64,000 nt of DNA. It comes from Muriicola sp. Z0-33. GTDB lineage: Bacteria; Bacteroidota; Bacteroidia; Flavobacteriales; Flavobacteriaceae. The notes below the pieces were generated by a model. The model saw nothing but the letters and a program-made list of their open reading frames with translations, had not been told where the DNA came from and ran no database searches. The first letter of the stretch is position 1. Each line of letters begins with the position of its first letter. Shown one piece after another: positions 1-10,141 of this stretch. The stretch lies in assembly GCF_026126425.1 (NCBI RefSeq), contig NZ_JAFMPW010000002.1, positions 593,239 to 657,238 of the forward strand, given 5' to 3'. The position numbers were made by a program, and so were the translations under genes.

Positions 1-216
1 CGCCCAAAATAAAATTCCAATATTGGACAATATACCGATATAGGGGTCTCCTCCGAAAAACTGGATGGGATCCCTGGTAAACGTACTTACCCTTATGCCA
101 TATTTAATTTGAAGAACTACAAAGAGCGCTAATAAGGCTATAATTGGAATATATAGCTTAACTAACACCCAAAAAAGCTTTATCAATTGCTGATAAATTT
201 GATTAATTATTGACAT
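1..216 (-). CDS. N-terminal part of an unidentified membrane protein (cut by window edge)
   Basis: The reading frame starts at the ATG whose first base is 216 and stays open for 72 codons to the window edge, so only the N-terminus is visible. It starts MSIINQIYQQLIK and then has one hydrophobic stretch (about residues 14-35), which looks like a membrane anchor. A region containing FTRDPIQFFGGDPYIG follows. I do not recognise the family. It is divergent from the glycosyltransferase at 710 and next to a polysaccharide locus, so a role in cell-surface biology is possible but unproven. Confidence 0.55.
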   Translation of the reverse strand, partial: MSIINQIYQQLIKLFWVLVKLYIPIIALLALFVVLQIKYGIRVSTFTRDPIQFFGGDPYIGILSNIGILFWA

Positions 217-709
217 AGAATTAAGTATATATCTTCTGGTTAAAAATCATTTTATAAGAGCCGTTGACTCTCTAAACAATTTTAATAGCAACTCTTAATT
301 GACATGCCATTACAGGGTGAATCAAGAATCGAAAACACATCAGATAATTTTTAGGGAACAGATCGAAAATAGTTGACCATTACCCATTCATCTTAAGTAT
401 TATTTACTGCATGAATACTCTGGTAAAAAACGATATTTGCAAATCAAAATAAAGTGTAAAGAAAACAAAATAGCAGCCATAAACTAATAGTTTTCGGTAA
501 AAGAGTTAAAAAGTTGGCTACACGTTACGCTCATTCAATAATAAGCGCAAAAATCGAAGGAAACCCTAAGAAGTACAGGGATAATTTTAAAAAAATATAT
601 CATTTTATATATTTATATTGCATCGATATTCCAGGTTACCCAAGGACGAGAACCATTTGAAAATTGCCCTTTACTTAAATATTTATTTCCACTTAATAGT
701 AAAAATTAA
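217..709. other. Intergenic region between divergent genes
   Basis: About 490 AT-rich bases separate the minus-strand membrane protein from the glycosyltransferase. I see no open frame with a recognisable product, no RNA gene and no clear repeat. It should hold promoters for both flanking genes, but no match to the Bacteroidota -33/-7 consensus was convincing enough to place. Confidence 0.5.
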
Positions 710-1849
710 ATGAAAGTTGTTTTAGTAGGTGATTTTCCCATTAATGACAAGATTCAAACTGGTATAGAAGGCGTATTGGTTAACCTAACCAACGAATTTG
801 TTGACCGAAACGAAATTGATCTTGTACTCGTATCTTTTTCCAATAGCATATATTTAGATAGATATCGGAATAAATGTAAAATCTATACTTTAGATTTCAG
901 ATCATCAATTCTACAATCCAGATCTAAATTCAATGAAATAGTAAAAAAAGAAAAACCAGACATTATTCACTTACAGGGGGTTGTTCCAGGTATATTATTG
1001 TTTAATAAAAAAAACAAAAATAGATTTATAGTAACGCAGCATGCTATTTTAAGCAAAGAAAGGCTGCAACAGGTCTCATTAAAGAAAAAAATCAAGTTCT
1101 ATATTAAGGAAATTGTAGAGCGTATATATTTGACCAAAGTTGCCAATATCGTATTTATTTCAAATTATAATAAGGAAGTATATCTTAAGAATCGTACTGC
1201 ACCTGAATTAAATTATGTGTTAATACCCAATCCTGTTAGTAAAATTTTTGATAGTCGAAGTTTTAATGAGGCTTTACAAAAGAAGAACGAGTTATATTTT
1301 GTTGGTGAGATTAAAAAAAGGAAAGGGTTATATATACTTCTAAAGGCACTATCTGAAATAAAAAAGCAGCAGATAAATTTTAAATTACATGTTATCGGTG
1401 GCTTCAAGGAAAAGGAGTATGAAAAACTGATCATGCAAGCTGTGGGAACTTTAGGACTCGAGAAAAACGTACTATTTTGTGGTTGGAAGAGCCAGTCAGA
1501 AATACTTAGTTATACCAAAGACATTCCCATATTTGTGCTACCATCATTTCAGGAAACACTCCCTTTAAGTGTGGCTGAAGCGATGACTCAGGAAAAATTG
1601 GTGATTGCGACAGATGTAGGGGGAACGGCAGAAATGATATCTGATAATGTTTCCGGATTTCTTTTTCCGGCAGGAGATCATAAAACTTTAGCAGCTATTA
1701 TCAAAATTGTACTTCTTCATCCTGACAATCACAGGGATATGGCAATTAACGCAGGGCGTGAGAGTGTTAAATACAGAGCGGCCGCCGTAGCAGACAAAAC
1801 ATTAGATTTCTATTCTGACATTATAAAATCCCGGGTGAATACGTCTTAA
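710..1849 (+). CDS. Family 4 glycosyltransferase (GT-B fold)
   Basis: A 379-residue retaining glycosyltransferase that would transfer a sugar from a nucleotide-sugar donor during surface polysaccharide assembly. The N-terminus (MKVVLVGDFPIND) is the usual first beta strand of the acceptor domain. The donor domain starts with the FVGEIKKRKGL element near residue 198. The E-x7-E motif is present as QETLPLSVAE, with Glu282 and Glu290, followed by a VGGTAEM loop. There is no signal peptide, so it should act on the cytoplasmic face. It converges on the flippase gene and sits beside an exopolysaccharide operon, which supports a role in building the repeat unit. Donor and acceptor cannot be read from sequence. 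Confidence 0.88.
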   Translation: MKVVLVGDFPINDKIQTGIEGVLVNLTNEFVDRNEIDLVLVSFSNSIYLDRYRNKCKIYTLDFRSSILQSRSKFNEIVKKEKPDIIHLQGVVPGILLFNKKNKNRFIVTQHAILSKERLQQVSLKKKIKFYIKEIVERIYLTKVANIVFISNYNKEVYLKNRTAPELNYVLIPNPVSKIFDSRSFNEALQKKNELYFVGEIKKRKGLYILLKALSEIKKQQINFKLHVIGGFKEKEYEKLIMQAVGTLGLEKNVLFCGWKSQSEILSYTKDIPIFVLPSFQETLPLSVAEAMTQEKLVIATDVGGTAEMISDNVSGFLFPAGDHKTLAAIIKIVLLHPDNHRDMAINAGRESVKYRAAAVADKTLDFYSDIIKSRVNTS

Positions 1850-1852
1850 TAG

Positions 1853-1881
1853 AGGCATAATATGGGTTATCTATTACGCCT
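1853..1881. terminator. Hairpin between convergent genes
   Basis: AGGCATAATA and TATTACGCCT form a 10-bp stem with one mismatch and a 9-base loop. It lies just after the glycosyltransferase stop and overlaps the stop codon of the convergent flippase gene. There is no strong T-run on either side, so a bidirectional terminator is only a reasonable guess. Confidence 0.35.
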
Positions 1882-3241
1882 ATTTCGCCCAAATACCCTT
1901 TTCTTTTCTTGCGAGAATTTTAAGTACTTGTAAAGGAGACAAAATTGCAAGTGGTATCAGGCTAGTAATGGTTCCCAAAACAATTCCGACTACGCCAAGA
2001 TTCAGCACCTTTACAAAAAATAATGATGCCGGAATATTTATGACAGCAGCAAAAATCCAGGCATACATCTGCAGCTTAATTTTACCTGTTCCATTTAAAA
2101 CAAGATTAAACATATTTACCCAGGTAGTTAGGCAAATAGACCCTGCAACTGCTATTGAAATAACTATAGGGATGTACAGATTATCTCGTAACCATAATTC
2201 GTAAATAAAGGGAGATATTATAACCATTAGTGCTGCCAAAACAACGGTTCCTACCCAAATTTTCAATACTATACGCATAGACTTCTTCATCCAAGCATAA
2301 TCTCCCTTGGCATATGCGTCGAGGTTCGAAGGCCACAATTGATTATTGAGAATTACAAACAACATCATAAAAATAGAAAGATATTTATAGGCGGCCTCGT
2401 ATTGGGGAACTCCCTCCAAAGAGACAAAGCTTGCAATTAAAATATTATTCGTTTGGTGAATTACCAGCATCGCTATTTTTATCAAAAAAAACTTAATTCC
2501 CAGTGAAAACAAATCCTTAAAATAATCAAGTCGGACATATTTTAAAGATGGTTTGTATTTGCTGAAATTGCGCCTAAAATAATACAGCCCTACCGCTAAG
2601 GGCACAAGGGCAAAAGTTAATGATTTAGCCGTTCCAAACAACAACAAAGAATCTTCGACAACAAATGGGATTAACAGTATTAGTACAAGGAAGGATGCCT
2701 TAGTCAGAAAGGAAAAAAATTCTACATAAGCCATTTTCTGCAATGCAAAAAATATTTCATAAATATTGGATGATACAAATCGAATACCAAAAGCAATTAT
2801 TATAATGGCACCAAGAATTTCAACTTCAGCAGTAAGGTTTGGCGCAATGTTGAGCCAAAGCGTCCATGGCAATGTAAAATTTAAAATTAACAATACACCT
2901 GTTAATATTGTAACTATAGTACCCAATGTGAAATAAGCTGTACTCACATAGTGGACGGCCTTTTCATCATTATTATATGCTACTGCCTCACCAAACCTAT
3001 TTCTCAATCCATGGCCTATTCCTATATCAAAATTTAAAAACCAATCGACTATTGAAAGTAGCGTAAGAAAAATTCCAAATTTAACGGCACCTAAATAATC
3101 AAGAGATAATGGAAAGTAAATAAATCCAATTAACACTCCAAAAGCCTTGATTACAATGGTTAATACGACGTTCTTTTTTGCTCGAACAGATCTCGCATTT
3201 CCTTTAAGAAACAAAGTTTTAACCCTTTCTAATAAATTCAT
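1880..3241 (-). CDS. Polysaccharide flippase (Wzx-like, MATE/MVF superfamily)
   Basis: A 453-residue polytopic membrane protein with about 12-14 hydrophobic segments spread over its length. A short basic N-terminus leads into the first helix (VVLTIVIKAFGVLIG). This length and helix density are typical of Wzx-type O-unit and exopolysaccharide flippases, which move lipid-linked repeat units across the inner membrane. It is the last gene of the minus-strand polysaccharide operon, 28 bases after the Wzy-like gene. A glycine/asparagine-containing loop (GIGHGLRNRFGE, near residue 75) is typical of the family. Substrate specificity cannot be inferred. Confidence 0.85.
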   Translation of the reverse strand: MNLLERVKTLFLKGNARSVRAKKNVVLTIVIKAFGVLIGFIYFPLSLDYLGAVKFGIFLTLLSIVDWFLNFDIGIGHGLRNRFGEAVAYNNDEKAVHYVSTAYFTLGTIVTILTGVLLILNFTLPWTLWLNIAPNLTAEVEILGAIIIIAFGIRFVSSNIYEIFFALQKMAYVEFFSFLTKASFLVLILLIPFVVEDSLLLFGTAKSLTFALVPLAVGLYYFRRNFSKYKPSLKYVRLDYFKDLFSLGIKFFLIKIAMLVIHQTNNILIASFVSLEGVPQYEAAYKYLSIFMMLFVILNNQLWPSNLDAYAKGDYAWMKKSMRIVLKIWVGTVVLAALMVIISPFIYELWLRDNLYIPIVISIAVAGSICLTTWVNMFNLVLNGTGKIKLQMYAWIFAAVINIPASLFFVKVLNLGVVGIVLGTITSLIPLAILSPLQVLKILARKEKGIWAK

Positions 3242-3269
3242 GAGTAAGGAAAGAAGTGTTTTAGCAAAA

Positions 3270-4640
3270 TTAGCTATTCATTTTAACAGTTTTATCCTGT
3301 CGCCGTATCTTATTTATTCCCATGCCAATACCGATATGGATAGCATAGAGTACGGCAATGTATTTCAGAAATAAAAATGTATTGGTCAGATTGCCTATCA
3401 AATAAATGACACTAACCATGAGGGGTATTGTAAAATAGTTATTCTCTTTAAATAATCTGGCATAGTAGATTACAGAGAGAGATACAAAAAACATAAAGCT
3501 TATAAAAGCTGGAACTCCATATAAGAATAGTGCTGAGAAATAGCCACTATGCAAATCTCCAGACTCTGCTGTTGCTCTTTTTCTGTTCCCGGTAATACGA
3601 AGCATATTATTATAGTATACATCATTAGTCAGATCTCCATACCCAAATAATGGTTTTTCACCAATATTATCAAGCACCAATGCATAATATCCTTTTCTGC
3701 CGTCCACACTATCACTAATTCGTTCTTTAAAAAGTGAACTACTCTTGACATCCTGATAATAAAAAATAGAAAGTGATAAAAGGATGGCAAGCCCTGATAA
3801 ACCAATCAGTACCATTTTCTCAATTGCCAATCTCTCTATATAGATAAAATAGACAATTAGAATTATAGCCAAGATAATCCAACTCATTCTTTGAAAAGAT
3901 GTCAAAACACCAATTGAAAACAAACAGACCAAAGCTATTTTCAGATACTTATTTTGTAGGGTGGTTAAAACCCATGTAATGGCAATAATAAGGTAATACG
4001 AGTTAAAATATTCCGTAGTGAAAATTCCATTTGATCTAATATAACTGCCAAAAGCCCCTCTGTCATCTCCGATTCTTAAAAAATAAGGATCAACAAATAA
4101 TTGTACAAGACTCACTATACTAGATAAAACCGCTCCAATTATAATTGCTTTACCAATAAGATCGTATGACGGTTTGTCTGCCATTAATTGAAGTCCATAA
4201 ATTATAGCCAGAAAGGCAATGGCTTCAATAATTTTTTCAAGTACTTCAGCCATAATCATATCCGGACTATTTACCAGAACAGCAATTACCAGCCAAATTA
4301 TATAGAAAAATAGAGCAACCTGAAACCATGGAATATTATAACCTTTAATTTTTATAGGCGTTCTAGACAAGATGGTTTTCCTGATTACTAAGAAAAATAA
4401 TAACAAATAAACTATTCTAAGTGGTTGAATTTCTAATAGACTAAAACCTGGAATCTTAATGGTAAGCAACTTATTTATGTTTCCGGTTATTAAATAAAAA
4501 AATATGAAAAATATTTCTAGTTTATATTTAGACTCACTTTTAAATACCAGGTAGGAAGTCAGGATTCCTGCGAATATGAAATATGCAAGGAAGTACTCTA
4601 CATCTGTACTCCAATTAAAATAAGCTTCAAAATTATTCAT
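3270..4640 (-). CDS. O-antigen ligase/polymerase-like membrane protein (Wzy-like)
   Basis: A 456-residue integral membrane protein with about 11-12 predicted helices. A large polar loop in the C-terminal half carries KPLFGYGDLTND and GDLHSGYFSALFLYG. A large external loop with a conserved HSGYF-like element is the usual layout of O-antigen ligase/Wzy polymerases, which join undecaprenyl-linked repeat units in the periplasm. It lies between the Wzc-like kinase and the flippase on the same strand, where Wzy normally sits in a Wzx/Wzy-dependent locus. Polymerase fits the context better than ligase. Confidence 0.8.
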   Translation of the reverse strand: MNNFEAYFNWSTDVEYFLAYFIFAGILTSYLVFKSESKYKLEIFFIFFYLITGNINKLLTIKIPGFSLLEIQPLRIVYLLLFFLVIRKTILSRTPIKIKGYNIPWFQVALFFYIIWLVIAVLVNSPDMIMAEVLEKIIEAIAFLAIIYGLQLMADKPSYDLIGKAIIIGAVLSSIVSLVQLFVDPYFLRIGDDRGAFGSYIRSNGIFTTEYFNSYYLIIAITWVLTTLQNKYLKIALVCLFSIGVLTSFQRMSWIILAIILIVYFIYIERLAIEKMVLIGLSGLAILLSLSIFYYQDVKSSSLFKERISDSVDGRKGYYALVLDNIGEKPLFGYGDLTNDVYYNNMLRITGNRKRATAESGDLHSGYFSALFLYGVPAFISFMFFVSLSVIYYARLFKENNYFTIPLMVSVIYLIGNLTNTFLFLKYIAVLYAIHIGIGMGINKIRRQDKTVKMNS

Positions 4641-4712
4641 ATTATCAGGATTTCACCTTATCTGAATTGTGGGTGATATCGGATCAAAGTTTAAATTGTA
4701 CAAATACGGGAG

Positions 4713-7121
4713 TTAGACAGAAAGTGTCTTATTGACCAATTTAGGTTCCCTATTAACCCCATATTTTTGCCCATATCCATACTTATGATATTTCTCCAGA
4801 GTATCATTAAAAACAATACAGCTCTTTTTCCTTTTCCCTTTAGGAATAAGTTTTTCGAGGTCTTCTAGAAATCCTATTTTAGCAACCTTTCTTCTAATCA
4901 CAAAGAGATTAATATCTATCTCTTCACTAAACAGTTTGAAGTCAGAAACAAGGCCAACAGCCGGAGTGTCGAGAATTATATAATCGTAGTCTACCCTTAG
5001 TTGATCGATCAACATTTTCATTTTTTCCCCTGAGAGTAATTCATGAATATTACTTTCAGCAACAGAAGTAGGAATAAACTTCAGATTACTCAATTTCTCA
5101 TGGGGATATATAATTTCTTCCATTTTAGCTATATCGCCAGCCAAATAATTTGATAATCCCTTGCCTTCAATTTTCTTAATACCATCCACAAGACTGGGGT
5201 TTCTGAGGTCCGTATCTATCAAAATAGTTTTATACCCTGCCTCTGCCAAACTTATTCCCAGGTTAATAGCGCAGAAAGTTTTACCCTCTTCGGGCATGAT
5301 GGAGGTAATCCCCAATACACTACTGCCCTCTTTGGGACGAATAAACCTAAGATTAGCTGTTAAGTCCCTGAAAGACTCCTTGATATTCCACAAAGAGATA
5401 TCAGCCTTAGATTTTTTAGAATTGGTATCATGAAAGGTGACGCTGGCAATTACGGGTAAATCGGAATTTGCCATGATTTGACCCACATTGTGTATTATAT
5501 CGTTTGGTGAAAACCATAACATCCATGCCAGAGGAAACAAAAATCCTAGTATGAAGGCCAGTATTAAAATCAGCATTTTTTGAGGAGCTACCGGTTTATC
5601 TCCCACCATCCTGGCTTCATCCAAAACACGGGTGTCCGAGATGCTCTCCGCCCTGGCAATTCCGGTTTTAGCCAATTCCTGACTTAAATAATTAAAGAGG
5701 TTTTCGTATAAATTACTTTGGCGTTGAATATTCAGTAATTGTTTTTCCCTGGTCGGTAAAGAGCTAATTACACCATTATATCTCCCTATTTGCTGATTTA
5801 GTCCTTCCAGAGCAAATTCTGAGGATCTATTGGTACTTTTTAAATCATTTAATAATGCCTCTGTTGTTTCATTTATTTGAGCATTCAGCATGCTCATCTC
5901 CTGATTATTCTCAGTGACAAAGAACTTTTTTCTGGATCTTTCGGCATATAACCTTTTTAGTTCAGTTATATTCTCATTTGCCTGTGAGTCATCTATACCT
6001 GTTGAAGTAGGGATGGCAAAATCATCACTGTTTTTATTATTTTCCACATAATCTATCAGCGATTTATTGTATTCTATATCCATTGCTATTTTAGCCCTTT
6101 CCATCTGTAGATTTTGACTCTGATCTAACGCATTAATAGCAGTCGCTCCTAAATTAACAGCTCTTTTGTTCTTTTTAAAAGATTCTAATTCCGATTCTGC
6201 CTTTAACAGCGTGTCGGCTACCAAAGCCAATTGGTTTCTTATAAATGTTTCCTTGCTGGAAGCAATTCTATTTCTGGAAACCAGTTTATTCTGGACATAA
6301 TTATCCGTTAGTTTCTTAAGAAATGCAACTTCCTTTTCTACAACAGCTCCTGTAGTCACTAACTTAAAAATACTCGCCTGGATATCAATATTATTTACTT
6401 CCAGGTTAGAGAGATAATCATTGGTCAAATCATCTGTATGGTGGACAACAAATTGAAGACTTTTATTCTCAAAATCGTCCTTAAAAACTTCATAATCTGG
6501 CTTTTGAATGGTGAAATTAAAATATCTATGCGCTACTCTTTCCCCAAAGGAATAAATCTTTGAAAACTTTAATTTTTTATCCACAATACTTGTTGAACCG
6601 TTTACCGGATTCGAAACTTTATAGCCCGAAGTGCTAATTGTCAAACGATATTTGTCATTTGCCAATAAGGTAATTTCGAAAGGAGTGTTGTAGAGTTGTA
6701 CTTCCTCATCGATCAAATCCACTTCAAATGGGAAATAACCATAATACTCCTTAGATTTAAGAATGTTTTTAGCATGATAAGAGACTTCAAAATCAAGATC
6801 TTCAACCGTTTGGCTGACCAAACTGAAGGACTGTATAATTCCTATTTCGTTATAGAGATTTTTCTCCATCTCGATAAGGCCAACTCCACCATCAACATAC
6901 TGACTTTCACCTAAAAGTCTACTATTCCCAGACGGATCTATAAGGATTGAAGTAGCCACTTCATAAGTAGGGGTGGCAAGCTTAATATAAGCAAAGGCAA
7001 TAGCCAAACACAATGCAATACCGCCAAGGAATATCCATTTGTGACGGTACAATTTTTGGAGGAACAACTTTAAATTCACCTCCTGATTCATATTAAGATG
7101 AGTATCTTTTCTTTTTTTCAT
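4713..7121 (-). CDS. Polysaccharide co-polymerase with tyrosine autokinase domain (Wzc-like)
   Basis: An 802-residue bacterial tyrosine kinase that controls chain length and export. There is an N-terminal Wzz helix (about residues 29-50), a long periplasmic region with coiled-coil segments, a second membrane helix (about 510-530, after a proline-containing VAPQKML element) and a cytoplasmic CpsD/CapB kinase domain. Walker A is MPEEGKT with Lys614, Walker A' is TILIDTDLRNPS and Walker B is YIILDTPAVG. The C-terminus has a tyrosine cluster (YHKYGYGQKYG), the usual autophosphorylation tail. The gene is 33 bases downstream of the Wza-like lipoprotein, its expected partner. Confidence 0.93.
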   Translation of the reverse strand: MKKRKDTHLNMNQEVNLKLFLQKLYRHKWIFLGGIALCLAIAFAYIKLATPTYEVATSILIDPSGNSRLLGESQYVDGGVGLIEMEKNLYNEIGIIQSFSLVSQTVEDLDFEVSYHAKNILKSKEYYGYFPFEVDLIDEEVQLYNTPFEITLLANDKYRLTISTSGYKVSNPVNGSTSIVDKKLKFSKIYSFGERVAHRYFNFTIQKPDYEVFKDDFENKSLQFVVHHTDDLTNDYLSNLEVNNIDIQASIFKLVTTGAVVEKEVAFLKKLTDNYVQNKLVSRNRIASSKETFIRNQLALVADTLLKAESELESFKKNKRAVNLGATAINALDQSQNLQMERAKIAMDIEYNKSLIDYVENNKNSDDFAIPTSTGIDDSQANENITELKRLYAERSRKKFFVTENNQEMSMLNAQINETTEALLNDLKSTNRSSEFALEGLNQQIGRYNGVISSLPTREKQLLNIQRQSNLYENLFNYLSQELAKTGIARAESISDTRVLDEARMVGDKPVAPQKMLILILAFILGFLFPLAWMLWFSPNDIIHNVGQIMANSDLPVIASVTFHDTNSKKSKADISLWNIKESFRDLTANLRFIRPKEGSSVLGITSIMPEEGKTFCAINLGISLAEAGYKTILIDTDLRNPSLVDGIKKIEGKGLSNYLAGDIAKMEEIIYPHEKLSNLKFIPTSVAESNIHELLSGEKMKMLIDQLRVDYDYIILDTPAVGLVSDFKLFSEEIDINLFVIRRKVAKIGFLEDLEKLIPKGKRKKSCIVFNDTLEKYHKYGYGQKYGVNREPKLVNKTLSV

Positions 7122-7154
7122 TGTGTCAACGTATAAAGTAGTTCTTTAATTCAA

Positions 7155-7985
7155 TTAGTTATTGGAAACAAAATTCAAGACCAAAATCGTCGTTGAGACT
7201 GCAGATAAAAGTACAGAAAACAGCCCTAAATTATTATTGAGTAAATTTTGTTTGGAAGGTTCTACATAGAGTACATCGTTAGGGTGTAAGAAATAGTAAG
7301 GGGACTGAATAATAGAAGGGTCCGTAAGATCTAAATCTACCACAATAGATTCATCTCCCTGTTGGCGTATCAATTTCAGACCTTTCCGTTTTGCGGTTAA
7401 ATTTAAGTCTCCTGCTGCGCTAAGTGCCTCAAAAATAGTCGACTGTGTATTAAATACATAATTAGTCCCCGGATTCTTAACATCACCTAATACGGAAATC
7501 TTAAAACTGGTAAGTTTTACAAGTACCATAGCATTTAGGAGGTATTTATCTATCTCCGATTGAACCAGATCTCGTATTTCCTCTACCGTTTTACCAGCCA
7601 CCTGAAGCTCGCCTACCACTGCCATTTTTATAGTTCCTTCCTGGGTAACCGGATATCCACTCAAAAACAAATTCGCCGGATTTGCCTGATTATTTCTATT
7701 GGTATTCAGCGTTGACAGGTTAAAAAATGTAGCTTGTTCCGGATCGCGGCTTTGGATTTTAATATTCAACACATCATTGGGCTGAACAGCATATACTGTA
7801 GGATATACAGGAATACTAAGTTTACGTTTATCACTTTGTAAATAATTTACATTCCTGGACGTGTAACAGGAAGATAACATTAAGAGCACCAATAATGGGA
7901 ATCCCCGTCTACCTATCCTAAAAAACCAAGTTGCACAACTTACATACTTCTTAATTCCAGTTTTATTGCTTAAAGTTTTTTTCAT
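7155..7985 (-). CDS. Polysaccharide export outer-membrane lipoprotein (Wza-like)
   Basis: A 276-residue export protein. A hydrophobic signal ends in the lipobox LMLSSC near residue 41. Next comes the poly_export domain (VQPNDVLNIKIQSRD, about residue 68 onward) and a SLBB-type domain with SVLGDVKNPGTN and an FLHPNDVLYVEPSK element. The C-terminus ends in a hydrophobic segment, as in many Bacteroidota Wza proteins. It should form the periplasm/outer-membrane channel with the adjacent Wzc-like kinase. It is 73 bases downstream of the initiating transferase in the same operon. Confidence 0.92.
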   Translation of the reverse strand: MKKTLSNKTGIKKYVSCATWFFRIGRRGFPLLVLLMLSSCYTSRNVNYLQSDKRKLSIPVYPTVYAVQPNDVLNIKIQSRDPEQATFFNLSTLNTNRNNQANPANLFLSGYPVTQEGTIKMAVVGELQVAGKTVEEIRDLVQSEIDKYLLNAMVLVKLTSFKISVLGDVKNPGTNYVFNTQSTIFEALSAAGDLNLTAKRKGLKLIRQQGDESIVVDLDLTDPSIIQSPYYFLHPNDVLYVEPSKQNLLNNNLGLFSVLLSAVSTTILVLNFVSNN

Positions 7986-8058
7986 TTAGCGGCCAATTTA
8001 ATTGATCTATTATTTAATGTATATTTTAAAAGAGATTCGTTTTAACAGGCAATTATCC

Positions 8059-9450
8059 TTAAAATGCCTTTTGGTGGTGCCTGCCGAAAAGGGTAAGGAA
8101 GATAATTTTAATATCCAGCCAAAAACTCCAATTTTCAATATACCACAAATCGTGTTTTATGCGTTCTTTTTTTTGTTCATCAGTTACTGTAGGACCGCGC
8201 CATCCATTCACCTGGGCCCAGCCTGTAATTCCGGGTTTCACATAACTCCTCACCATATAGTCGCTGACGCTCTTTCTAAAATCTTTTTGCAGGTTTACTC
8301 TATGTGGTCTGGGGCCAATGACACTCATCTCTCCTTTTAACACATTAAAGAATTGCGGCAATTCATCTAAATCGCTCTTGCGCAGCAGCCTTCCTACCCT
8401 TGTAATTCTCGGATCATTAATCTCCGTAGATTTTGTTCCGTCTAACGGATTGTCACACACAGACATGGTTCTGAACTTGTAACACCTGAAGGTCTTGCCA
8501 GCTTCGCCTTTTCTATAAGGGGCATAGATTATTGGTCCCCTGGAATCCAAAAATATTAAAATACCTATAAAAAGGTATATCGGGGAACACAGCAAAATAA
8601 TCGTTAGTGCAAACCAAAAATCGAACAATCTTTTTATTATAGTAGCATTAAAACTGTCTAAAGGCGATTTTCTCAACTTAAAAGCTGCCACATCACCAAA
8701 GGTAATCGCCTTATAATTATGTGTAAATTCCTTTGGATGCTCCGGTATTAATTTAACACGGACGCCAAAATTATCTGCCAGTGTAATTGTGTCCCTTATT
8801 TTTGAACGTTCCAAATTTGCGGTTGCGATAAATATTTCTTCAACCGTATTTTTATTAAGGACTTGTGACAGATCCTCAATATGGCCTAAGACTTTTAATT
8901 TTTTATTATTCCCGGTAATCTCATCCCCGTCTTCAAGGCAACCCACTACATTATATCCATACTGGGCCATATCCTTTACAAAACCATTGAGTTTATTAAC
9001 CTCCTGGGCCGATATAATAAGCAATGTGTTCGTGATTAATTTCGACCCCTTTTTCTTTAAAAAATTGAGTAAAAACTTATGTGATAAAAAGTCCAGAAAG
9101 GAAAAAATAAAGATTGGAATAATAAAATTAGAGCGCGCAAAATTCCGGAATTGAAAAAGTATTACGAAAGAAATGACCAATCCCACAAAGAAAAATAAGG
9201 AAGTAAGTATACTTCTTAGGGAACTGTATTCCGGGTTAAAATAAAACTCCTTGTCTCTTATATATAGTATAATAAAGAGCCAACATAAATTATAAATAAC
9301 AATTAAAGGTATCAGTGTCTTGAGAAATACTGGATCGCTAAAAGAAAATTCATCAAGCCTGAAATACAGAAATAATATCAACACCAAATTTAGTAGAACA
9401 AATTCGATGGTAAGCAGTAGTTTTAGTATGAACCTATTTTTTGAATTCAT
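8059..9450 (-). CDS. Undecaprenyl-phosphate sugar phosphotransferase (polyprenyl glycosylphosphotransferase)
   Basis: A 463-residue PHPT-type initiating enzyme that loads the first sugar-1-phosphate onto undecaprenyl phosphate. It has four N-terminal membrane helices, then a CoA-binding-like domain (about residues 140-250). A fifth hydrophobic segment (about 275-295) leads into the catalytic bacterial sugar transferase domain. Characteristic motifs are KRLFDFWFAL, YKFRTM, the DPRITRVGR element, LRKSDLDELPQ and MSVIGPRP. It is the first gene of the minus-strand operon with wza, wzc, wzy and wzx. Glucose-1-P or galactose-1-P are common substrates, but the sugar is not readable here. Confidence 0.93.
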   Translation of the reverse strand: MNSKNRFILKLLLTIEFVLLNLVLILFLYFRLDEFSFSDPVFLKTLIPLIVIYNLCWLFIILYIRDKEFYFNPEYSSLRSILTSLFFFVGLVISFVILFQFRNFARSNFIIPIFIFSFLDFLSHKFLLNFLKKKGSKLITNTLLIISAQEVNKLNGFVKDMAQYGYNVVGCLEDGDEITGNNKKLKVLGHIEDLSQVLNKNTVEEIFIATANLERSKIRDTITLADNFGVRVKLIPEHPKEFTHNYKAITFGDVAAFKLRKSPLDSFNATIIKRLFDFWFALTIILLCSPIYLFIGILIFLDSRGPIIYAPYRKGEAGKTFRCYKFRTMSVCDNPLDGTKSTEINDPRITRVGRLLRKSDLDELPQFFNVLKGEMSVIGPRPHRVNLQKDFRKSVSDYMVRSYVKPGITGWAQVNGWRGPTVTDEQKKERIKHDLWYIENWSFWLDIKIIFLTLFGRHHQKAF

Positions 9451-10141
9451 TAATTATAGTCGGTCATTATTTTACAAAAACAAATCTTATGTGGAAATTA
9501 AGTATCCACCATACAGCCATAGTACAGCAAAGTCAGTGTAAAAAACAAAGTAACACCTGGGGAGGTATAATTAAGTGTCAGAGGTATCTCTGACGGAGGG
9601 AACAATTTGTATTCTCAAAATTAATTCAATTCAAATGCTAATAAGACAAAATCTTTAAAATATTAATAGAAACCTTCTCTTTCCCCGAATATCCTCACGA
9701 CAAATATTTAATATAAGACTTAAAATTTCTCAGGAACACATCGAAAATAGATGTAACTCCTTAAAGCGTGCAAAAAATTAGATTAAAGGTTAAAATATCG
9801 TTTATAATACACGGTTTTTGGGCCGGAGAAAAACTTCAATAATTCCCGTGTGGGAATACGACAAGTAATTCAGCAAAATGACGCGAACAATTGTGATATA
9901 AAAGCAAGAATTAATCCCAGTCCTTGAAAGTATTTTCTTTAATACTCAAAACTATTAAATGATGAATAGCCAGGAAGTTATTCATTGGCCAAATAGCCTT
10001 TCTATAAGGGCTTAACGGCCATTAAAGAGGAGACCAATATTGCCCTGAAGCAAAGCAAACCAGGTTTCTATTTTTCTTAAAAATTTGTTAATTAATTTTC
10101 AATTCGCTATCTTTATTACTGTAAACCAACCAATTGACATT
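9451..10141. promoter_or_regulatory. Leader/intergenic region of the exopolysaccharide operon, with a perfect inverted repeat
   Basis: About 690 bases lie between the operon start and the next small gene. A perfect 7-bp inverted repeat with a 4-base loop (GTCAGAG-GTAT-CTCTGAC, 9577-9594) lies about 130 bases upstream of the first operon gene. It could be an operator or a leader hairpin. Near 10085-10115, TTG and TATCTTTA separated by 20 bases resemble the Bacteroidota -33/-7 promoter for the small gene that starts at 10142. Nothing else coding is supported. Confidence 0.35.
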
